Shown: positions 35,071-45,153, counted from the first letter of the stretch. The stretch is 64,000 bases of DNA from CAVTWY01 sp963738575 (GCA_963738575.1 CAVTWY010000003.1:248001-312000), one strand, 5' to 3'. Notes: generated by a model from the sequence alone, not told the origin. Made by a program: numbers and translations.

Positions 35071-36303
35071 TCAAGCAGCCTTGGCTTCGGTTGACCGGGT
35101 GCCCGGTTTGGCGGGGACCGTGTCATGGGGCGCTGGTTGCAAAGGCGCACCGGCCAACTGAACTCGGTTGCGGCCGGCCGACTTGGCGGCATACAGGGCC
35201 TGGTCTGCCCGCTTGAACAGCTCGTCGGGTGTTTCTTTGGCGTTGTCAAACACCGCCACACCGATCGATGTGGTGATGTGCAACTCCAGCGCACCGACGT
35301 GGATCTTGTGACGGCGCACGCCCACACGCACACGCTCGGCCAGTGCCATGGCGCCTTCAACGTCGGTGTTGGGGGCCAAGATCCAAAACTCTTCGCCACC
35401 GACGCGTGCCACGATGTCCCCCGTGCGCGCAAAGTCGCGCAGGGTTTGGGCCAAGGCCATCAGCACGGCGTCACCCACAGGGTGCCCATGGGCGTCGTTG
35501 ATGCGTTTAAAGTGGTCGATGTCCAGGGCCAACAGCGCAAAGCTGCCACGGCGGCGTCGGGCGCGATTGGTTTCGGCCTCCAGTGCGTCTTCAATCGCTC
35601 GGCGGTTGGTCAAACCGGTCATGGCGTCTTGGCGCGTCAGGTTGTCCAAGCGCCTCACCACGCGCATGACGATGAGGGAAAACAGTGAAAGGTTGGTGAC
35701 AAGGGCTGCGGCCATCACCAACAGGATGAAGGCAGCACCTGCGTCACTGGCCTCGTGGAAGGGAACGGCAAAGTGCGCGGGCCACAAAAGCAAACCCACC
35801 ACGCGGGCAACATGCAAGGCGCCGAGGACCCCCAGCGGCACAGCGCACCAACGGGCCAACTTGGCGCCGAATTCTTCGCGCAGATGCCGCATCACGATCC
35901 ATGCCGCGTGAAGCATGACGGGTGCAGCCACCACGTGTGGCACCCCCATGCGCGGGAGCATGCCGTCAAATGTCAGCGCCCAAAACTGCAGCAGGCTGGA
36001 CAAGGCGATCAGTGACAGGTCGTCCCGAACGGACGTCGGCTGTGCGGCAAAAGCCTGCACACCACGGCGGAAGGCCACCATGCTGACGATCGAGGCCATG
36101 TTGGCCACCCCCCAGCCCACCCAATCGGGCACCAGGGGTCGCAGAGCGACCAGGGCCAGAGCAACCGCCAGTGCTGCCGTGCAAGCCACAAAAGCCGGTG
36201 CCGCGCGCGGCGCCATCCGAAGCGCCCACACCAACCCCCAGGCAGCGGCGAAAAGCCCTTGCTGGATGATGATGACGGCGAGGATTAACGTGGTGGGGTT
36301 CAT
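35071..36303 (-). CDS. Membrane-bound GGDEF-domain diguanylate cyclase
   Basis: 410 residues. Six or seven membrane helices fill roughly residues 5-225. A GGDEF domain follows with VRRLDNLTRQDAMTGLTNRR near 243 and the active site RVGGEEF near 330. An inhibitory RxxD site (RTGD) lies five residues before GGEEF, so feedback inhibition by c-di-GMP should be intact. It makes c-di-GMP from two GTP. No known sensor name fits the membrane part. The start could also be 36333. The 235 bases between it and purC hold no recognisable feature. Confidence 0.88.
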   Translation of the reverse strand: MNPTTLILAVIIIQQGLFAAAWGLVWALRMAPRAAPAFVACTAALAVALALVALRPLVPDWVGWGVANMASIVSMVAFRRGVQAFAAQPTSVRDDLSLIALSSLLQFWALTFDGMLPRMGVPHVVAAPVMLHAAWIVMRHLREEFGAKLARWCAVPLGVLGALHVARVVGLLLWPAHFAVPFHEASDAGAAFILLVMAAALVTNLSLFSLIVMRVVRRLDNLTRQDAMTGLTNRRAIEDALEAETNRARRRRGSFALLALDIDHFKRINDAHGHPVGDAVLMALAQTLRDFARTGDIVARVGGEEFWILAPNTDVEGAMALAERVRVGVRRHKIHVGALELHITTSIGVAVFDNAKETPDELFKRADQALYAAKSAGRNRVQLAGAPLQPAPHDTVPAKPGTRSTEAKAA

Positions 36304-36568
36304 CAATGACTCAAACGCACGCGCACCCTCCATCGCGGCCAGGCAACGTGCAACATCGGGCTACTATCGTGGAACGGGCAGGCAAGCCCTAAGAAATCCT
36401 GCCGAAATTTGGCATTGGTGCGTGCCTCGACGCGAGCACTCAGGCGACGGCGCCAAGAATGTCACGCTACCAACGCCGTCGCCGCCGTTTGCCAATTTTT
36501 CCCGCCTGCGGGGCTGGGCGTTCGCCGCGTAAGACAATGGGGCCCGTTCGGTGCAAAAGACACTTCCC

Positions 36569-37474
36569 ATGACGCCTCCCCAAGCCCTGTTGCGCTCCAG
36601 CGTTCACTCCCTGCCCTTGGTGGCGCGCGGCAAGGTGCGCGACAACTACGCGGTGGGGTCTGACCGCCTGCTGATGGTGGCCACCGACCGCTTGTCAGCC
36701 TTTGACGTGGTGATGCAAGAGCCCATCCCGGGCAAAGGGGCGCTGTTGACCCAGATGGCGCTTTTTTGGTTTGATCGCCTGGCGCATGTGGTGCCCAACC
36801 ACCTGACGGGAGAGGACCCGCTAAGCGTGGTGCAGCCCGATGAGCGGGCACCCATTGCGGGCCGCGCGATGCTCGTCAAGCGCCTGCAACCACTGCCCGT
36901 TGAGGCTGTGGTGCGCGGCTACTTGGCGGGTAGCGGTTGGCAGTCCTACCAAGCCAGTGGCGAGGTGTGCGGCGTCGCGTTGCCGCCGGGGCTCAAGCTG
37001 GCCAGCGCCTTGCCCGAGCCCATCTTCACGCCCGCCACCAAGGCCGAAGCGGGCGCCCACGACGAGAACATTTCTTTCGAAAACATGGCCCATCTCGTTG
37101 GCAGTGATCTGGCCGAACGTGTTCGCAGCATCTCGATGACGCTGTACCAGGAAGCGGCTCGTTATGCGCGCACCCGCGGCATCATCATCGCCGACACCAA
37201 GTTTGAGTTTGGCTTGGACAGCGACGGCACGCTCACCTTGATGGATGAAATCCTTACCCCCGACTCGTCGCGCTACTGGCCCATGGCGCAGCATCACGAG
37301 GGGCAAAACCCGCCCAGCTACGACAAGCAGTTTGTGCGCGATTGGCTTGAGGCTGCGCGCGTGGATGGCAAACCTTGGAACAAAGCCGCACCAGCACCCG
37401 CCCTGCCCGCCGACGTGATTGAACGCACAGCGGCCAAGTACCAAGAAGCGTGGGACCGGCTGCGTACCGCCTAA
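36569..37474 (+). CDS. purC: Phosphoribosylaminoimidazole-succinocarboxamide synthase
   Basis: 301 residues, the larger eukaryote-like SAICAR synthase form. Motifs are VARGKVRDNY near residue 18, ATDRLSAFDVVM, VEAVVRGYLAGSGWQSY and DEILTPDSSRYWP. It ligates aspartate to CAIR in purine synthesis. Its stop overlaps that of the convergent ybbN gene by three bases. purE and purK, the preceding pathway steps, follow about one kilobase downstream on the same strand. Confidence 0.96.
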   Translation: MTPPQALLRSSVHSLPLVARGKVRDNYAVGSDRLLMVATDRLSAFDVVMQEPIPGKGALLTQMALFWFDRLAHVVPNHLTGEDPLSVVQPDERAPIAGRAMLVKRLQPLPVEAVVRGYLAGSGWQSYQASGEVCGVALPPGLKLASALPEPIFTPATKAEAGAHDENISFENMAHLVGSDLAERVRSISMTLYQEAARYARTRGIIIADTKFEFGLDSDGTLTLMDEILTPDSSRYWPMAQHHEGQNPPSYDKQFVRDWLEAARVDGKPWNKAAPAPALPADVIERTAAKYQEAWDRLRTA

Positions 37475-38431
37475 AAAAGCGCCATGCTGAGCTTGCGCCG
37501 GTAACCATCGACCACAGGGTCAGCGCCTGCCACGGCCGTTTTGCCGGTGAACTCCAGCGTGCCGGTTTTGCCGGCTGCCGCTGCAGCTTTGGGTACCGGT
37601 TTGGTCATCAACTCGAGGATGGCCACAAACAGCTTGCGCGCCGCTTCTTTGTTCCACTGTTTGTCGCGCATGATGATTTCAAGCAGTTCGTCGAGTGCGC
37701 CCGTGAAATGACCACGCGCCAATTGCACTTGCGCCCACTCAAAGCGAGCATCAAAGTCACGCTTGTTGGCTGCAACGGCGGCGGCAATTTGCTCGGGCGT
37801 TCGGGCCTGAGGCGCTTTGTCGCAGGCTTCCAGCCATTGGCCCAGGGCGTTCAGCCGGGCGTCGCCCATCACCTTGCCGGCCACAGGCGCAAAGGCCTGC
37901 TTGGCCACCGCCAACAGCGAGGGCTCGGTCAGGCTTCGGTCCATCAGCATGCCGGACGTAGTCGGCGCGCGCGGCATCGTTGGCGGGGTCCATGGCCACC
38001 GCCTCTTGGAGCTTGGCCAAGGCAGCGTCGGGGTCGCCGTCGGCGGCCAGCGCTTGCGCTTCTTCTACGTCAGCCTGGGCCTCGAGCGCGTCGGTGCTGG
38101 GCACGTGTTTGTCCAAAAACTCGCGGATCTGCGACTCGGGCAGGGCGCCCACGAAACCGTCCACTGGTTGCCCTTGGCTGAACAACACGCAAAACGGAAT
38201 GCTTCGCACGCCAAAAGCCTGGCTGAGTTGGGCGGCGATGTCGGGCTCGACGTCGCTGTTGAGCTTGGCCAACTTGAAGCGTCCGGCGTAGGCCACTTCG
38301 AGTTTTTCGAGCAAGGGCCCCAGCGCTTTGCACGGGGCGCACCAAGGCGCCCAAATGTCCAGTAAGACGGGTTGCGCCATCGAGGCGGCGATGAGGTCGG
38401 TTTCGAGGTTTTGGAGGGTGATGTCGGTCAT
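37471..38431 (-). CDS. ybbN: YbbN/CnoX-like thioredoxin with TPR tail, frameshifted as sequenced
   Basis: The N-terminal thioredoxin domain (38431 to about 37950) has active site DIWAPWCAPCKALGPLLEKL near residue 30 and the cis-Pro motif GVRSIPFC. TPR-like residues follow to NDAARADYVR. At about 37950 the frame must shift by one; the other frame continues MLMDRSLTEPSLLAVAKQA and runs to 37471 as the normal C-terminal part. The whole is about 319 residues, the length of YbbN co-chaperone holdases. A keeps-CxxC active site (WCAPC) suggests real redox activity. One extra base near CGGCATGC explains the break. Confidence 0.82.
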
Positions 38432-38493
38432 GGCAAATGTCAGATGCGGGCGTGCCGCCTAGAATGCAAGGTTAACTTGCCCCGGAGACCGAG

Positions 38494-39021
38494 GTGAATC
38501 AGTCGCCCAACCCGAAGGTTGAATCGCGTTCGCCGCAGCCCCTGGTGGGTGTGGTCATGGGTTCCAGCAGCGACTGGGACACCATGCAGCACGCAGCGGC
38601 GATTCTCGCCGAGTTCGGCGTGCCGCACGAAACCCTGGTGATTTCGGCGCACCGCATGCCCGACGAGTTGTTTGCCTACGCGCAGGCCGCGCACGGCCGT
38701 GGCTTGGTGGCCATCATCGCGGGCGCTGGTGGGGCCGCCCACCTGCCTGGCATGCTGGCCGCCAAAACCACGGTGCCCGTGCTGGGCGTGCCAGTGGCGT
38801 CCAAGCATTTGGCTGGTGTCGATTCCCTTCACTCGATCGTTCAAATGCCCAAGGGCGTGCCGGTTGCAACCTTTGCCATCGGCGACGGCGGTGCGGCCAA
38901 TGCAGCACTCTTTGTGGTGGCCCAGCTGGCCACCACCCAACCCCCGCTGCACCAGGCGCTGGTCGCTTGGCGCGCCGCCCAGACCCAAAGGGCGCAGGCC
39001 ATGACCAAGGACCTTCAGTGA
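38494..39021 (+). CDS. purE: N5-carboxyaminoimidazole ribonucleotide mutase
   Basis: 175 residues. The class I PurE motifs are present: VVMGSSSDWDTM near residue 21, SAHRMPDELFAYA near 52 and AGAGGAAHLPGMLAAKTT near 77. It interconverts N5-CAIR and CAIR. A GTG start at 38494 follows GGAG by about eight bases, and a TAGAAT box lies at 38460-38465. Its stop overlaps the purK GTG start as GTGA. Confidence 0.95.
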   Translation: MNQSPNPKVESRSPQPLVGVVMGSSSDWDTMQHAAAILAEFGVPHETLVISAHRMPDELFAYAQAAHGRGLVAIIAGAGGAAHLPGMLAAKTTVPVLGVPVASKHLAGVDSLHSIVQMPKGVPVATFAIGDGGAANAALFVVAQLATTQPPLHQALVAWRAAQTQRAQAMTKDLQ

Positions 39022-40199
39022 ACGTACTAAGCGGTGGCTCTCTCGACGCCCAAGGGCGACCCGCTACCCTGGGCGTGATGGGTGGTGGGCAACTGGGCCG
39101 CTTGTTTGTGCGTGCCGCACAGAGCATGGGTTACGCCACCGTGGTGCTCGACCCCGACGCCACCAGCCCGGCTGGGATGGTGTCAACCTACCACGTACAA
39201 ACCGATTACCTCGATGAGCAAGGGCTGGCGCAGTTGATCCAGCGCAGCTCGGCCATCACCACCGAATTTGAAAACGTGCCCGCAGGCGCACTCATCACGC
39301 TGGGTTCGCACCGGTGGGTGGCCCCCAGTGGTGAATCGGTGGCCATTTGCCAAGACCGGGGCATGGAAAAGCGCTTGTTTGCCTTGGCTGGTGTACCTTG
39401 TGCACCGCACCGTGTGATTGCAGCGGAGGCTGATCTCGCCCAGGTCCCGTCAGCCCTTTTCCCCGGCATCCTCAAAACGGCCCGCATGGGCTACGACGGC
39501 AAGGGGCAGGTGTCGGTGGCTGATGCGGGCAGTTTGGCTGCAGCTTGGCAAACCTTGAAGCAAGTGCCTTGCGTGTTCGAGCAGCGCCTGCCGCTGCAAC
39601 ACGAAATCAGTGTGGTGCTGGCACGCGACTCGCAAGGCAACACCGTGCACTTGCCGGTGCAACAAAACCTGCATCGCGATGGCATCTTGGCCGTCACCCA
39701 AGTGCCCGCAAACCAGGTGCCTGCCCAAACGCAGGCGCAGGCGCTGGATGCGACGCAGCGAATCGCAGCATCACTGGGCTACGCCGGCGTTTTGTGCGTT
39801 GAGTTTTTTGTGTTGGCCGATGGCAGCTTGGTGGCCAACGAGATGGCACCTCGCCCGCACAACTCGGGCCATCACAGCCTCGATTCTTGCGATGTTTCGC
39901 AGTTTGATTTGCAGGTTCGGGTGTTGGCGGGCCTGCCGTTGGTGATGCCGCGACAGCACTCGGCCGCTGTGATGTTGAACCTGTTGGGTGACTTGTGGCT
40001 GGCGGCTGACGGGCGCGAGCGCGCACCCGACTGGTCGGGCGTGCTGGCGTTGCCTGGCGCGCACCTGCACCTGTACGGCAAGGCCAACGCCAGGCGCGGT
40101 CGCAAGATGGGGCACCTCACTTTCACGGGCACAGACGCCACCGACGTGTTGATGCAAGCCAAGCGTGCTGCAGCGCACTTGGGCCTGCCAGCGTTTTAG
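39018..40199 (+). CDS. purK: N5-carboxyaminoimidazole ribonucleotide synthase
   Basis: 393-residue ATP-grasp enzyme. LGVMGGGQLGRLFVRAAQSM near residue 17 opens the N-terminal domain, KTARMGYDGKGQ is the ATP-lid region and VNEMAPRPHNSGHHS... region (near residue 275) holds metal-site residues. It carboxylates AIR with bicarbonate and ATP, giving the PurE substrate. The GTG start overlaps the purE stop, so the two are coupled. Confidence 0.94.
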   Translation: MNVLSGGSLDAQGRPATLGVMGGGQLGRLFVRAAQSMGYATVVLDPDATSPAGMVSTYHVQTDYLDEQGLAQLIQRSSAITTEFENVPAGALITLGSHRWVAPSGESVAICQDRGMEKRLFALAGVPCAPHRVIAAEADLAQVPSALFPGILKTARMGYDGKGQVSVADAGSLAAAWQTLKQVPCVFEQRLPLQHEISVVLARDSQGNTVHLPVQQNLHRDGILAVTQVPANQVPAQTQAQALDATQRIAASLGYAGVLCVEFFVLADGSLVANEMAPRPHNSGHHSLDSCDVSQFDLQVRVLAGLPLVMPRQHSAAVMLNLLGDLWLAADGRERAPDWSGVLALPGAHLHLYGKANARRGRKMGHLTFTGTDATDVLMQAKRAAAHLGLPAF

Positions 40200-40214
40200 C
40201 GGCGAGGCAAAGGC

Positions 40215-41204
40215 ATGAAGTGCAGCGCCGCCGACCCGGCCAACGTGCGCCTGGCGGCCCAGCATCTGGCGCAGGGCGACTTGGTGGCCTTTGCCACCGA
40301 AACCGTGTACGGGCTGGGGGCTCGTGCCGACGACGACGCCGCCGTCGCCAAGATTTTTGCGCTCAAGGGGCGGCCGGTCAATCATCCGCTCATCGTGCAC
40401 GTTAAAAATGCTGCTGCCGCCGCTGCGTTTGTGGATGCCATCCCCGAAGTGGCGCAGCGCTTGATGGCGGCCCATTGGCCCGGGCCCCTGACGCTGGTGT
40501 TCAAACGACGCGATGGCGTGGCTGCGGCGGCCGCTGGCGGTCACCCCACAATCGCCGTGCGGTGCCCGGCGCACCCAGCGGCCCAAGCTTTGTTGCAAGC
40601 CTGCGAAGACTTGGCCGTGCCGGGCTTGGCCGCCCCCAGTGCCAATCGCTTTGGACGAGTCAGCCCCACCACGGCGAACCATGTCGTGCAAGAGTTGGGT
40701 GACGCTTTGCTGGTGCTGGACGGTGGGCCCTGCGCGGTGGGCATCGAGTCGGCCATCGTTGACGTGTCGCGCATGCCGCCGACGCTGTTGCGCCCGGGCG
40801 TGTTGCCACTGCAAAGCTTGTCCGCGTCTGCCGGGGTCGAGGTCACTGTTGCCCCGGGTGACGGCCAAGCGCCAGCGGCCAGTGGCACCTTGGCGGCACA
40901 CTATGCCCCGCGCGCCAAAGTTCGCTTGATGACCTCCGCCATGTTGATCGATGCGTTGGGCGTGCTCGGTACCGACGGCATCCCTGGGTTGGCGGTGTAC
41001 GCGCGCACCGTTGCCGTCAAGTCCAAACGCATCGTGCAACGGCGCATGCCCGCCCAAGCCGACGCCGCAGCGCACGAACTTTTTTCCACCTTGCGTGAAC
41101 TTGACGATGAGGGCGTGACTCTCATCTGGGTCGAGCAACCACCTTCTTTGCCCGATTGGGTCGGGGTGCTTGACCGCCTGCAGCGCGCGGCTGCATCGGC
41201 GTGA
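40215..41204 (+). CDS. tsaC: L-threonylcarbamoyladenylate synthase, full-length Sua5 type
   Basis: 329 residues: a YrdC/TsaC domain (about 1-205) with FATETVYGLGARADD, FALKGRPVNHPL and GPLTLVFKR, followed by a linker and a Sua5 C-terminal domain with SGTLAAHYAPRAKVRL near residue 215. It makes the threonylcarbamoyl-AMP used for tRNA t6A. TsaB of the same pathway lies at 45166. The gene starts 15 bases after purK. Confidence 0.9.
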   Translation: MKCSAADPANVRLAAQHLAQGDLVAFATETVYGLGARADDDAAVAKIFALKGRPVNHPLIVHVKNAAAAAAFVDAIPEVAQRLMAAHWPGPLTLVFKRRDGVAAAAAGGHPTIAVRCPAHPAAQALLQACEDLAVPGLAAPSANRFGRVSPTTANHVVQELGDALLVLDGGPCAVGIESAIVDVSRMPPTLLRPGVLPLQSLSASAGVEVTVAPGDGQAPAASGTLAAHYAPRAKVRLMTSAMLIDALGVLGTDGIPGLAVYARTVAVKSKRIVQRRMPAQADAAAHELFSTLRELDDEGVTLIWVEQPPSLPDWVGVLDRLQRAAASA

Positions 41205-41335
41205 TGCAACGGCTTACGGCAACGGTTTGGTACAACACCCTGGTGCATGGGCTTGGTGCACTGCCCCGCCACGTCGCGCACAATCACACCCCAGGCAGCA
41301 TTGAGGCTGTTTGCGATAACGAGGATTTCGAGCCC

Positions 41336-42322
41336 ATGTCTTTTCTGTCGAACCCCAGTTTTTTGAGCACTTTGCGCCGTTGCGCATGGGGTGCTGGTGT
41401 GCTGTTTTTTGGGGCCTTGGCCGCTGGTTGCGGCGGTGGTGCCAAACAGATCGAGCCCTTTGTGCCCAAGCGGCTGGTGGCCTTTGGTGACGAAAACAGC
41501 GTGATCTTGGCCGATGGCCGCAAGTACACCGTCAACGCGGTGGTCGATGGGCGCATCGATTGCACAACCAACGTCATCTGGGTTCAAAAGCTGGCCAACA
41601 GCCTGGGCATCCCGCTGCGTGAGTGCCCCCTGCCCGCCGCTGCGGGGGCCACAGCGTTGGCTGCCACCAGCTTTTCGCGCGCGGCTGCAGGCGCCACCGT
41701 CAACGATGTAAGCGTGCAAATCGACAACCACTTGGCCGCTGACACCCTGGGTGACAAAGATTTGGTCACCATTTACGTGGGGCTGCACAACATCGTTCAG
41801 GGCTACGAGCAGCTTGCCACCAGCGACGAAGCCACCATCACCGCCGCCTTGCAAGCGCAAGGCAAGACGCTCGGCGAGCAGGTCAACCGGGTGGCGCAAA
41901 CCGGTGCGCCGGTGTTGGTGGTGACCGTGCCCAACCTGGGTGATTCGCCCTACGGTCGGGCCCAACAGGCTGCCACGCCGGGAAGCGCAGCATTGCTCGG
42001 GCGTTTGACGTCGTCCTTCAACATCGCCATGCGCCTGGAGATCATCAACGACGGCCGCCTGGTAGGCTTGGTTGACGCGTTTGACTTGACACGTGCTGCC
42101 GTAACGGCGCCCTCGTTGTTCTTGCTGACGAACATCATCGACGCCTCGTGTGCCGCAGCCACGCCGACCCCCGATTGCAGCACCGCCACGCTCGCGGAGG
42201 TGGGCGGCGTCACGGCCAGCGCCACGGGGTTCATGTGGGCCGATGGCTTGCACCTGGGGCCCAGCCTGCATGATCGACTCGGTGACACCGCTCTGGGGCG
42301 TGCACGTAACAATCCGTTCTAG
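41336..42322 (+). CDS. SGNH/GDSL-type lipoprotein with degenerate catalytic motif
   Basis: 328 residues. A lipoprotein-like signal ends at C32 (FFGALAAGCGGG). The sequence then parallels the tandem gene at 42507: LVAFGDENSVILADG replaces FGDSLSD, and KYTVNAVVDG matches KYTVNSATS. Block I therefore lacks the nucleophilic Ser at the usual place (Glu instead), and block III reads YVGLHNIV rather than GxND. The block V-like DGLH is kept. It is probably a divergent paralogue with altered or lost esterase activity, anchored in the outer membrane. Function unknown. Confidence 0.72.
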   Translation: MSFLSNPSFLSTLRRCAWGAGVLFFGALAAGCGGGAKQIEPFVPKRLVAFGDENSVILADGRKYTVNAVVDGRIDCTTNVIWVQKLANSLGIPLRECPLPAAAGATALAATSFSRAAAGATVNDVSVQIDNHLAADTLGDKDLVTIYVGLHNIVQGYEQLATSDEATITAALQAQGKTLGEQVNRVAQTGAPVLVVTVPNLGDSPYGRAQQAATPGSAALLGRLTSSFNIAMRLEIINDGRLVGLVDAFDLTRAAVTAPSLFLLTNIIDASCAAATPTPDCSTATLAEVGGVTASATGFMWADGLHLGPSLHDRLGDTALGRARNNPF

Positions 42323-42506
42323 CCGCTTTAGTGCAGCCATGACGGGCATGGCGAAGGGCCTTTCAGGGCCTGCCCAACGGGTTAGCCCTTGCCTGCACAA
42401 TGGCACCCTGACCTACAGTCCAAGGTTGCATGTGCCCCATCGCTTGAAGCTCGTTTTTCTTAGCCGGCAAGCGCGCATGATTTATTCAAGATCCTGAAAG
42501 AACCCC

Positions 42507-43595
42507 ATGAAGCAAACATTTTCGACATCCCTCCGAAGCCTGAGTGGCTGGGCCGTAGCAGCAGCAGCGGCAGCCGTTTTGGTGGCCTGCGGCGGCAACA
42601 GCGACCCAACCTACTCGCGTGTGGTGGTGTTTGGCGACAGCTTGAGCGACGTCGGCACCCACGCCACCCCTGCCGTCAAGGCCCAAGGCGGTGGCAAATA
42701 CACCGTCAACAGCGCCACCAGCAAGATCTGGGTTGAGCTTTTGGCCGAACGCGCTGGCGCGCCCGCCCCGTGTGCCGCGCAAACGGGGCTCGAGTCGTCT
42801 GGCCCCTTGGCGGCACTGGCGGCACCCATCACCAACGTACCCAATTGTTATGGTTACGCGCAGGGCGGTTCACGCGTCACCAATCCTGTGGGGCCTTACA
42901 ACAAGGCTTTGCTCGCGGCCAACATCCCCGATGGCTACTTGGGCCAAATCACGCTGCCGCTGGTTGCGCAAGTTGATCGCCATTTGGCGGTTTCCAACAA
43001 CCGCTTTTCTGGCACCGAACTGGTGACCGTGCTTGCAGGCGCCAACGACGTTTTCATGAACCTGGGCACCGTCAACGGCACTGCCGCAGCGGGTGGTGAC
43101 GTGGCGGCTGCGGCCGCAGCAGCCGTCACCGAGATGGGCTTGGCAGCCACGCAGTTGACCACGTTGATTCAAAACAAGATCGTGGCCAATGGCGCGTTGC
43201 GCGTGGTGGTGGTGATGTTGCCCGACGTCAGTCTGACGCCCTTTGGTGCTTCACTCGACCCCAACACGCGCGCCTTGGTGCAAAACATGGCCACAACTTT
43301 CAACAACCAACTCGTCAACGGCTTGGCGGGTGTACCGGGTGTTTTGGTTGTTGACGCTTATGCAGTCAGCCAAGCCGTCGCAGCGGCACCTGCCACGTAC
43401 GGCATCACCAACAACAGCGTGCCAGCTTGCGACGCACGCGCGCAGTTGGGTTCGTTGTCTTGCAGCGCACAAACCACGGTGGCGGCGGATGTGTCTGGCT
43501 ACCAATACGCAGACAGCGTGCACCCCACCCCACTGGGCTACAAATTGATCGCTGATTCGGTGATCCAGCGCTTGGTGTCGGCTGGCTGGTTGTAA
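42507..43595 (+). CDS. SGNH/GDSL family esterase/lipase lipoprotein
   Basis: 362 residues. The lipobox is LVAC with C28. Catalytic blocks are all present: VVVFGDSLSDVGTH near residue 38 (nucleophile Ser), VLAGANDVFMN near 180 (block III) and YADSVHPTPLGYKLIADS near 335 (block V Asp/His). Such proteins are surface or secreted esterases. It is the second of two tandem paralogues, and the 184 bases between them hold no recognisable gene. Its stop lies eight bases from the convergent dacB stop. Confidence 0.86.
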   Translation: MKQTFSTSLRSLSGWAVAAAAAAVLVACGGNSDPTYSRVVVFGDSLSDVGTHATPAVKAQGGGKYTVNSATSKIWVELLAERAGAPAPCAAQTGLESSGPLAALAAPITNVPNCYGYAQGGSRVTNPVGPYNKALLAANIPDGYLGQITLPLVAQVDRHLAVSNNRFSGTELVTVLAGANDVFMNLGTVNGTAAAGGDVAAAAAAAVTEMGLAATQLTTLIQNKIVANGALRVVVVMLPDVSLTPFGASLDPNTRALVQNMATTFNNQLVNGLAGVPGVLVVDAYAVSQAVAAAPATYGITNNSVPACDARAQLGSLSCSAQTTVAADVSGYQYADSVHPTPLGYKLIADSVIQRLVSAGWL

Positions 43596-43602
43596 AGGCT
43601 GA

Positions 43603-45084
43603 TCAGGACGTCGCCTTGTCGTCCATGGCCCACCGCACCAAGGCGTCAATGGCTGGGCGCGCATCGGCAGCCGAAGGGTGGTTGGCAATGGCCACCACGA
43701 CAAAGCGGCGGCCACTTTCGCCCAAAACGTAGCCTGCCACGCCTGACACGTCGCGCAGCGAACCTGTTTTGAGGTGCGCACGCCCAGGCCCCATGCTCGA
43801 CCCATTCGTTGGCCCGTCCATGCCCCGCGCGCCACGCAATGTGCCGTCCACCCCAGACGCCGGCAGCGACGACAACAAATCAGGCATCACAGGCCCCCGC
43901 CACGCGTGCTGCAGCACCCGCGCCAGCAGGGCGGCCGACAGCCGCGCGTCGCGAGACAAACCGGCACCGTTGCCCAACTGCAGCCCCAGCATGGGCGCGC
44001 GCACGCGCTCGGTCAGCCACTGGTTCACCACGTCACGCGCACCTTGCCACGTGCCCACGCCCAACTTTTGCAGCGCCAGCGTTAAAAAAAGCTGCTGCGC
44101 CATCGTGTTGTTGGAGTACTTGTTGATGTCGCGCACCACGTCGGCCAGGGGCGGCGACACAAACTCAAAACTCGGGGGCGTTGACGGCGCCACGCGTTGC
44201 TTGGTTTCTTGCACCGTGCCATGCAGCACACCACCCTGAGCCGTCCACATGGCCTCCACCGCTCTGGCGTGGTAGGTTTGTGGGTTGGCGTCGGCCATGG
44301 GCCATGCGCGCTCACCACACCCTGCAGGGTAGCTACCCGCAAACCGCAGTTTGGCGGCATCGTCGCGTTTGATGGCCAAGCGCCCACGCCAGTCGTCGCA
44401 GTGGGTGCCGGGTGCAAGGGGCACGCTCGTGTCCACCGCCAACCCAGCAAGCGGCGGCAGCACCGACACCGATGCCACCCCCCGAGCGGGCTGCGGCGTG
44501 AACGTCACCAGCAGTGACTTTTGGTTCAACAAAAACGGCGACGGCTGCACGTTGTAGGGCCGCAGCGGCTCGTTGTCGAACTGTCCCGGCGGCTGCTCGG
44601 CAATGTCAAACGCGCTTTGGTCGATCACGATGTCGCCCTTGATCACCCGCACCCCCAGCTGCCTTAAGCGCTGCCCAAACAGCCACATGCGCTCGGCCAC
44701 CATCTTGGGGTCGCCCCGGCCTTGGATCACCACGCGGCCGGTCAGCGTGTCACCTTCAATCGCGCCGTCCAACCACACCGGCGTGCGCCAAGCCCAAGCT
44801 GGGCCCAGCAGCTCCAGCGCCGCTTGGGTGGTCACCAGTTTTTCTAGCGACGCGGGGTTGACGGGGCGGTCGGCACCGACGCTCAGGCGGGCGCGCGATG
44901 CGCCCACCTCTTGCACCACGGCCACCAAAGCCTCAGCCCCCACGTTGGCGCGCTGCAAGGCCTGCGCCACCTCGGGCGGCCAAGCCGAAGGTATCGCCTT
45001 GGCCCACGCGGGCACGGCGCCCCCCAAAACGAGGGCGCCCGTCGATTGCAGGGCATGGCGACGGGTGCATGGCCAAAACTTCAT
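43603..45084 (-). CDS. dacB: D-alanyl-D-alanine carboxypeptidase/endopeptidase (PBP4 family)
   Basis: 493 residues. A signal with twin arginines (TRRHALQSTGALVLGG, cut near AWAKA) opens the protein. The three penicillin-binding motifs are present: SxxK in NPASLEKLVTTQ near residue 82, SxN in KYSNNTMAQ and KTG in AHLKTGSLRDVSG. A large insert between the first two motifs is typical of PBP4. It trims peptidoglycan stem peptides and cross-links in the periplasm. The start at 45084 (MKFWPC) is chosen; the longer frame overlaps tsaB. Confidence 0.92.
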   Translation of the reverse strand: MKFWPCTRRHALQSTGALVLGGAVPAWAKAIPSAWPPEVAQALQRANVGAEALVAVVQEVGASRARLSVGADRPVNPASLEKLVTTQAALELLGPAWAWRTPVWLDGAIEGDTLTGRVVIQGRGDPKMVAERMWLFGQRLRQLGVRVIKGDIVIDQSAFDIAEQPPGQFDNEPLRPYNVQPSPFLLNQKSLLVTFTPQPARGVASVSVLPPLAGLAVDTSVPLAPGTHCDDWRGRLAIKRDDAAKLRFAGSYPAGCGERAWPMADANPQTYHARAVEAMWTAQGGVLHGTVQETKQRVAPSTPPSFEFVSPPLADVVRDINKYSNNTMAQQLFLTLALQKLGVGTWQGARDVVNQWLTERVRAPMLGLQLGNGAGLSRDARLSAALLARVLQHAWRGPVMPDLLSSLPASGVDGTLRGARGMDGPTNGSSMGPGRAHLKTGSLRDVSGVAGYVLGESGRRFVVVAIANHPSAADARPAIDALVRWAMDDKATS

Positions 45085-45153
45085 GGGGTGATGATCGCAT
45101 CCCGGGCCAACGGTCGTCGTCACACTCGAAGTGGCCCTAGGCCGAGGGGCCTC

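Noticed and set aside
42340..42498. A 52-codon ORF between the two GDSL-type genes
   Set aside because: It has no ribosome site, no recognisable family and an irregular composition; it is most likely chance.
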